DNA from: G963701675 sp963701675
Lineage (GTDB): Bacteria > Planctomycetota > Planctomycetia > Gemmatales > Gemmataceae
Direction: 5' to 3'
Assembly: GCA_963701675.1 (NCBI GenBank)
Contig: OY969623.1
Coordinates: forward strand, 372,001-436,000
Length of the DNA: 64,000 nt
Position 1 is the stretch's first letter. Each line of letters starts with the position of its first letter. Both the position numbers and the translations under genes were made by a program. The notes under the pieces were generated by a model that did not search any database, was not told the DNA's origin, and worked only from the letters and a program-made list of their open reading frames with translations. Shown piece by piece: positions 60,143 to 64,000 of this stretch.

Positions 60143-60832
60143 TTACTTTCTGCTCTGCAGGATTGATTTGCATTCCTGCCACGCGGTCTTCTGCAACCGG
60201 ATCAAGTCTTCCTCATTCAAACCGGCGACTTCGGCGGCAATCCCGACGGGACTTTCCTTGAACAACACGGCGAGGAAGACGCAGGCGGCCAGATATGACC
60301 CCGCCAGTGCAGGATGACTCTGGTCACGGTCGTGCAAGACCGGTTGGGCGTGTTTGCGGAGAAAGCGCTGCCAGGCTGCGCCGACCGGAACGACCGTTGC
60401 GCCTACCTCCCGCCCGATGCTGTTGTATGCGTCGGTGATAGCCTGCTGCGATTCCGGCGCGTGCCGTCGTGCCCATGTCATGTAGAGGACCGTTTTGGCC
60501 CCCGCGACTTGGATCGCCTCGGCGAAGAGCCGGACGTTCTCGTACATTCGCTTGGCGTTCTTGACCGGCAATGTGCTTTGCTCCTGGAGCACCACATAGT
60601 CGTAGTGGCCGTCCGCGATCGCCTTCGGCGCATGGCCCGCGTTCCAGTGAGTGCGAAGTGACGCGCCACCGGCGCTAATCAGACGATGCTGGAGGCTCTT
60701 GCCCCGCGCCGCCGCCAGTTGCGCTATCAGGCCGGGGAGTTCGTTGCGGGCAGTGAAGCTGTTACCGATGAAGAGCGCTTTCAGCGGAACGCTGCTTGGA
60801 ATAGCAAGGACCATGAGGGTGATAATCGACAC
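60143..60832 (-). CDS. Secreted SGNH/GDSL-type hydrolase
   Basis: A 229-residue protein starting at GTG 60832, or at ATG six codons later; a short signal-like segment (LMVLAIPSSVPLKALF) leads directly into the fold. Block I reads ALFIGNSFTARNELP (nucleophile Ser in GNS), block II has ISAGGASL, block III YDYVVLQEQSTLP, and block V is DRDQSHPALAGSYLAA (Asp and His of the catalytic triad). The DUF4886-like arrangement is typical of planctomycete and Bacteroidetes esterases acting on acylated sugars or peptides. It is convergent with the ParA partner and divergent from the HNH gene. It seems a plain metabolic gene carried by the element. Confidence 0.8.
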   Translation of the reverse strand: MSIITLMVLAIPSSVPLKALFIGNSFTARNELPGLIAQLAAARGKSLQHRLISAGGASLRTHWNAGHAPKAIADGHYDYVVLQEQSTLPVKNAKRMYENVRLFAEAIQVAGAKTVLYMTWARRHAPESQQAITDAYNSIGREVGATVVPVGAAWQRFLRKHAQPVLHDRDQSHPALAGSYLAACVFLAVLFKESPVGIAAEVAGLNEEDLIRLQKTAWQECKSILQSRK

Positions 60833-60881
60833 GGCAGGTAGTCGTAGCGAACCTACTAGCCTTTAAGGCTATCCTCTTCGT

Positions 60882-61949
60882 ATGGATAATGTTTCAAGAA
60901 ACCATGACAGGGAGAGCGTTCCTTTGGACACAAAAGGCTACCAACAGCGACTCCGTTTGTTCACATTCTGGAATAGCCACATTTCACTTTATGAGCCTAG
61001 CAAGAAGGACGTTTTCTGGTGCCCGATTTGCCTGACGCCGTTCGGCCCCTGCGCGATTGAAGGTGACAATCCAGACGTTGATCTGGCGCATGTGATCTCG
61101 AAAAAGTTGGGTGGGAAATTCTGCACCTTGACCTGCAACCAATGTAATGGAGGCGCCGGTGCCAGACTTGAAGCATTCCTTTTGAAGCGATTCAGTGCCG
61201 AAGATGCTATGGCGGGCGTGGGCACTACTCCTGCGCGAATCTTGGGGAACTTTGGCGACGTAGGGGTGGAGTTCGGCTATGCTCCGGATAGGAAATCTCT
61301 GTCGCTTTATGTCAAGAAGGAACAGTCATCCGACGACGCAATAAAGAACTTGCAAGCCCTTGCCGGTGGGTTCACAAAGCCTGTGCACATATATTTTCCA
61401 AGTCGACCACTTTCAACGAAACTCAATCCAAAAAAAATCCCACATCCAAACGATGATCACAGATTTTTGCTTCTCCCTTGGCATCACGACCGTCCTCGCC
61501 GAGTCGAGGTTGCCATCTATCAATCGGCCTTTTTGGCAATGTTCAGTCATTTCGGGTACGAATTTGTATTTCAGCGCCAGTTCAAGAGCTTGCGGGACCA
61601 ACTCTTGTGTCCGGATGAGGTCATTTGGAAGTCAAAAATGCTTGTTCCTGCTGAGGACACCGCGTCGTTCTTCCTGGAAAATCGAAAACACTGCGTTGTT
61701 TTTGTGCGGCAACCTGTTCGGGCTATTTTGGTTTTCCTCCGTATGAAGCCCAAGGAAGGTCGACAAAGAGATCTTGCGGTCTTACTGCCAGGGCTGGAGG
61801 ACCCAGCCAATCTCGATATCGACCTGAAGGCCTTTGAGGGGACTCTTATTCCGTACAGTAAGGAAGCACTTGTCACTTTGAAATTCTACTTCCAACACAT
61901 CTGGCAAGAAGTCCAGGGGACCGCCGCTAGCGACGGCAACGTTTCCTGA
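60882..61949 (+). CDS. HNH endonuclease-like protein
   Basis: A 355-residue protein from ATG 60882. Residues about 47-98 carry a zinc-bound HNH-type centre: WCPICLTPFG (two Cys), DVDLAHVISKKLGG (the catalytic-type His), and LTCNQCNGGAGARLE (the CxxC-N part). This resembles HNH modules in restriction and defence proteins. The remaining 250 residues, mostly beta strands and helices with FLLLPWHHDRPRRVEVAIYQ and HFGYEFVFQRQF, are without assignment and may sense or recognise the target. It could be a stand-alone McrA-like endonuclease or a homing-type enzyme. No methylase is nearby. The gene is convergent with the metallopeptidase gene. Confidence 0.65.
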   Translation: MDNVSRNHDRESVPLDTKGYQQRLRLFTFWNSHISLYEPSKKDVFWCPICLTPFGPCAIEGDNPDVDLAHVISKKLGGKFCTLTCNQCNGGAGARLEAFLLKRFSAEDAMAGVGTTPARILGNFGDVGVEFGYAPDRKSLSLYVKKEQSSDDAIKNLQALAGGFTKPVHIYFPSRPLSTKLNPKKIPHPNDDHRFLLLPWHHDRPRRVEVAIYQSAFLAMFSHFGYEFVFQRQFKSLRDQLLCPDEVIWKSKMLVPAEDTASFFLENRKHCVVFVRQPVRAILVFLRMKPKEGRQRDLAVLLPGLEDPANLDIDLKAFEGTLIPYSKEALVTLKFYFQHIWQEVQGTAASDGNVS

Positions 61950-62136
61950 TGGATTTCACGGTTTCCATTTTTTTCCGACCTGCTCCGCATCTTCAGTTGG
62001 GGCCTGAAGCCGATCGCCACCCACGTGCAGCACGAGTGGGGCCATCGGTGACAAAAACGATGAGTCAACGCGCCCATGAGCGACAATCAGGAACCACGAG
62101 CGGCGAATCGGGCCTGAGAAGCGCTATACGCGGATG

Positions 62137-63798
62137 TCAGTTGAGCAGCGGAATCGTGTCGATGTCGAGGCCAAACGTTGCCCTGAACGACGACTTGAGG
62201 TTGGCCACTTCGGTATCAGAGATCATCGGCTTCCAGTCAAACCGAAAGAGGAACGCGTTTGTCGGGCTCTCATTCCAGTGCGATATCCACTGCCGGAACA
62301 GGTCAACCGTGGCTTGGTTCTGAAAGTAACGATCTGCAATGTTCTTGGCCTGCGGTGTGGTGAGCCCATGAATCGCTACAGTATCGACGCCTGACAGTTC
62401 GGACGTTGCATGAAACGGCGGCGAAGTGAGATCAAGCAGGTCCTTGATAGCCGCGATTTCTGACGAGTCATCGGGCTTGTCGCTAGTCAAATAAATTCCC
62501 GGCCAACAGAAGAAGTGCGGGCAACCAGCCTTCAACTCTGAAAAAATCATGTGCTCCGACAAAATGAATTTGGCCGGAACGTCGAGCGAGCCAAACTCTC
62601 CCTTCCAACGTTCGTTCAGTAGTTTCTCGCCGAGTGAGGCGTGTAGGTACCTCTCGTGGGCGTTCTTCGCTACCTCATCGGGTGGAAGCCAACCGAAAGG
62701 CTCGACAAGCATTGCGATGCCTTTCTGGTAATTCCCCAAAGAGAGAGTCGCAAGCGTTTTCAACAGATCCTGCTTTTGGTCCCGGGCGACGACGCACAGC
62801 CGGGCGAAGCGCAGTCCGGGATGATTATCCCGGACCAAATCAAGCGTCTCTGGAATCTCAAGTGGGTAGCCGGCGGAAGGATTGATTGCGATGTCGCAGA
62901 GCAAAAGAAAGAGATTAATCTCAGGCGACTGAATGTGTTCTGGCGGAGGCGATTCAATGGTTTTCAGGAAGTAGTCAAGGCACTTGGAATACACGCCATC
63001 AAGAAGTCTCATTTGCCGGAACTCTGCCAACGGGTGCGACTCAACGGCACGATCGTGATACTGAAGCTCCGAAAGTCGGGCCTGCCCTTCAAAAAGATCC
63101 TTGGCCCCAAACGGCAACAGCGCCAGCTCATTCGGCTCAAATAACAGGCGCTGCTCCTTGTGGCTTTTCTCATAGAGATCCATCCACGCGTCAGTGCTGG
63201 GGAACACACTTCCACCCAGGTCAACCACTTGGCTGAGATACCAAGTCACGCCCGCATGGTGCATCGCAATCGAGTGGCCGATCGACTCGTATAAGAATGA
63301 ATCGTTCTTCACCTTCGCAAATGCCTGGGCAGGGTTGATCAGGAAGGCGTTGCCCAACTCGGCCTCGCGCCAGCGCACAGCAGCACGCCAGGCTGGGTGG
63401 TCTTCTTGGGACGGCCGGTATCGCCTGGACTGGAGCGCGCCCAACAACGGTTTCGGCGCATCTTTACCCAAATCACTCATGTATTTGATGCATGTGGCCG
63501 CTTGGGCTGCGGTCGTCAATCCGGATAGTAGACCTGTCGTGCTCCCAATGTGCTGCCACCAGTGGATTGTTTCGTGAAGCGACGTCGCATAGGCCCGGAC
63601 GACGTTCGAGCCTCCCGCCTCGAAGCCGACTGAGGGCAAAGCACCTCTCTGAGTGTCGAGATGCACTCCAGTAGTAGGGTCTAAAAGCACAAGACTCAAT
63701 AGCGGGTCAAACCTTCCGGCCCGAGATGCTCTACCGGAATTGCTAGGCATGTTCGAGTTGTAGGCAGGCTGGCGAAGTTGGCTGTAGTAATCGATCAT
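62137..63798 (-). CDS. Putative zinc metallopeptidase (HExxH) of unknown family
   Basis: A 553-residue protein from ATG 63798. The motif HETIHWWQHIGS near residue 95 gives the HExxH zinc site; LFEGQARLSEL near 240 could supply the third ligand (Glu). The rest is helical, without signal peptide or membrane span, and contains SIGHSIAMHHAG and FWWP-like FFCWPGIYLTS. I do not recognise the family; it may be a cytoplasmic protease or a peptidase-like effector. The start ATG overlaps the stop of the upstream gene (ATGA), a membrane protein that runs off the window. Such coupled protease/membrane pairs occur in conflict systems, but this is inference. Confidence 0.6.
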   Translation of the reverse strand: MIDYYSQLRQPAYNSNMPSNSGRASRAGRFDPLLSLVLLDPTTGVHLDTQRGALPSVGFEAGGSNVVRAYATSLHETIHWWQHIGSTTGLLSGLTTAAQAATCIKYMSDLGKDAPKPLLGALQSRRYRPSQEDHPAWRAAVRWREAELGNAFLINPAQAFAKVKNDSFLYESIGHSIAMHHAGVTWYLSQVVDLGGSVFPSTDAWMDLYEKSHKEQRLLFEPNELALLPFGAKDLFEGQARLSELQYHDRAVESHPLAEFRQMRLLDGVYSKCLDYFLKTIESPPPEHIQSPEINLFLLLCDIAINPSAGYPLEIPETLDLVRDNHPGLRFARLCVVARDQKQDLLKTLATLSLGNYQKGIAMLVEPFGWLPPDEVAKNAHERYLHASLGEKLLNERWKGEFGSLDVPAKFILSEHMIFSELKAGCPHFFCWPGIYLTSDKPDDSSEIAAIKDLLDLTSPPFHATSELSGVDTVAIHGLTTPQAKNIADRYFQNQATVDLFRQWISHWNESPTNAFLFRFDWKPMISDTEVANLKSSFRATFGLDIDTIPLLN

Positions 63799-64000
63799 GA
63801 TTTGGGCTTTTCAACGGTCACGGCCATTTCAAGCGCCTTCACGAGTCCGTCTTTGTTGTCCGCGGGGAGTTCGGTTTTCTCGCCTGCGTTCGCGAGCACT
63901 GTTACGAGGAGTGGTTTCCCGGCGTTCTTGGCCTCCGAACAGAGCCGCCAGATCTGAATACCCAATTGAGCGGTCGAAACCACGAGCCCGGTGATAGCAA
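63795..64000 (-). CDS. Membrane-anchored small protein, partial at window edge
   Basis: The frame runs past base 64000. The visible part reads AITGLVVSTAQLGIQIWRL, a hydrophobic span, then a soluble tail with KPLLVTVLANAGEKTELPAD and DGLVKALEMAVTVEKPKS. The stop (TGA, 63795-63797) overlaps the metallopeptidase ATG. The internal GTG at 63983 is unlikely to be the true start. The layout of a short membrane helix followed by a small domain, directly before an effector-like enzyme, recalls regulatory partners in defence and signalling pairs. Function unknown. Confidence 0.5.
   Translation of the reverse strand, partial: AITGLVVSTAQLGIQIWRLCSEAKNAGKPLLVTVLANAGEKTELPADNKDGLVKALEMAVTVEKPKS

Overview
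This window reads as accessory DNA from a planctomycete, most likely a Gemmata- or Pirellula-like lineage. The reasons are the GC-rich genome full of Hanks-type kinases fused to WD40, HEAT-like or SUMF1 domains, small ECF-type sigma factors paired with those kinases, a beta-helix surface protein with the N-terminal LExR-LLA motif, and many secreted proteins of unknown function. No rRNA or tRNA gene was seen.

Region 1 (1-7.0 kb, + strand) is a compact oxidoreductase-type operon: a carboxymuconolactone decarboxylase-like protein, a proline-rich secreted TPR protein, a kelch-tyrosinase-peroxiredoxin fusion, a DUF3237 protein, a secreted SMP-30-like protein and a nitroreductase. An OprB-type porin and a Cys-rich secreted protein follow on the - strand (7.2-9.7 kb).

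Region 2 (10-28 kb) is a defence-type island. It starts with an ApeA-like HEPN protein and a tyrosine recombinase (11.6 kb). It holds a giant NACHT/STAND-like NTPase with a C-terminal PD-(D/E)XK-like domain, a coupled unknown/HEPN gene pair, an IS1182-like transposase remnant, a TIGR02391 (Ymh) gene cut in two with its halves on opposite strands, and a SPARDA-type short Argonaute system (DUF4365/DREN-APAZ plus short pAgo). A second, truncated copy of the recombinase follows directly at 24.0 kb. Next comes a three-gene operon of nuclease-like, PIN and HEPN proteins, which may be an undescribed defence cassette.

Region 3 (28-54 kb) is signalling and cell surface: a large beta-helix protein, then five receptor-like Ser/Thr kinases and three sigma factors. 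Three sigma genes are each directly coupled to a kinase gene. Two kinases carry palindromic repeats inserted in frame.

Region 4 (54-64 kb) contains a plasmid-type replicon (RepA, four iterons, ParA and a small partner protein), a DEDDh exonuclease, a possible structured RNA, an SGNH hydrolase, an HNH protein and a HExxH metallopeptidase translationally coupled to a membrane protein that runs off the window.

At least eleven genes can be read full length only by changing frame once or twice. Several of the changes sit at short homopolymers or dinucleotide runs, so many are probably sequencing or assembly errors rather than true pseudogenes. I annotate these genes as single reconstructed units and state where the frame changes.
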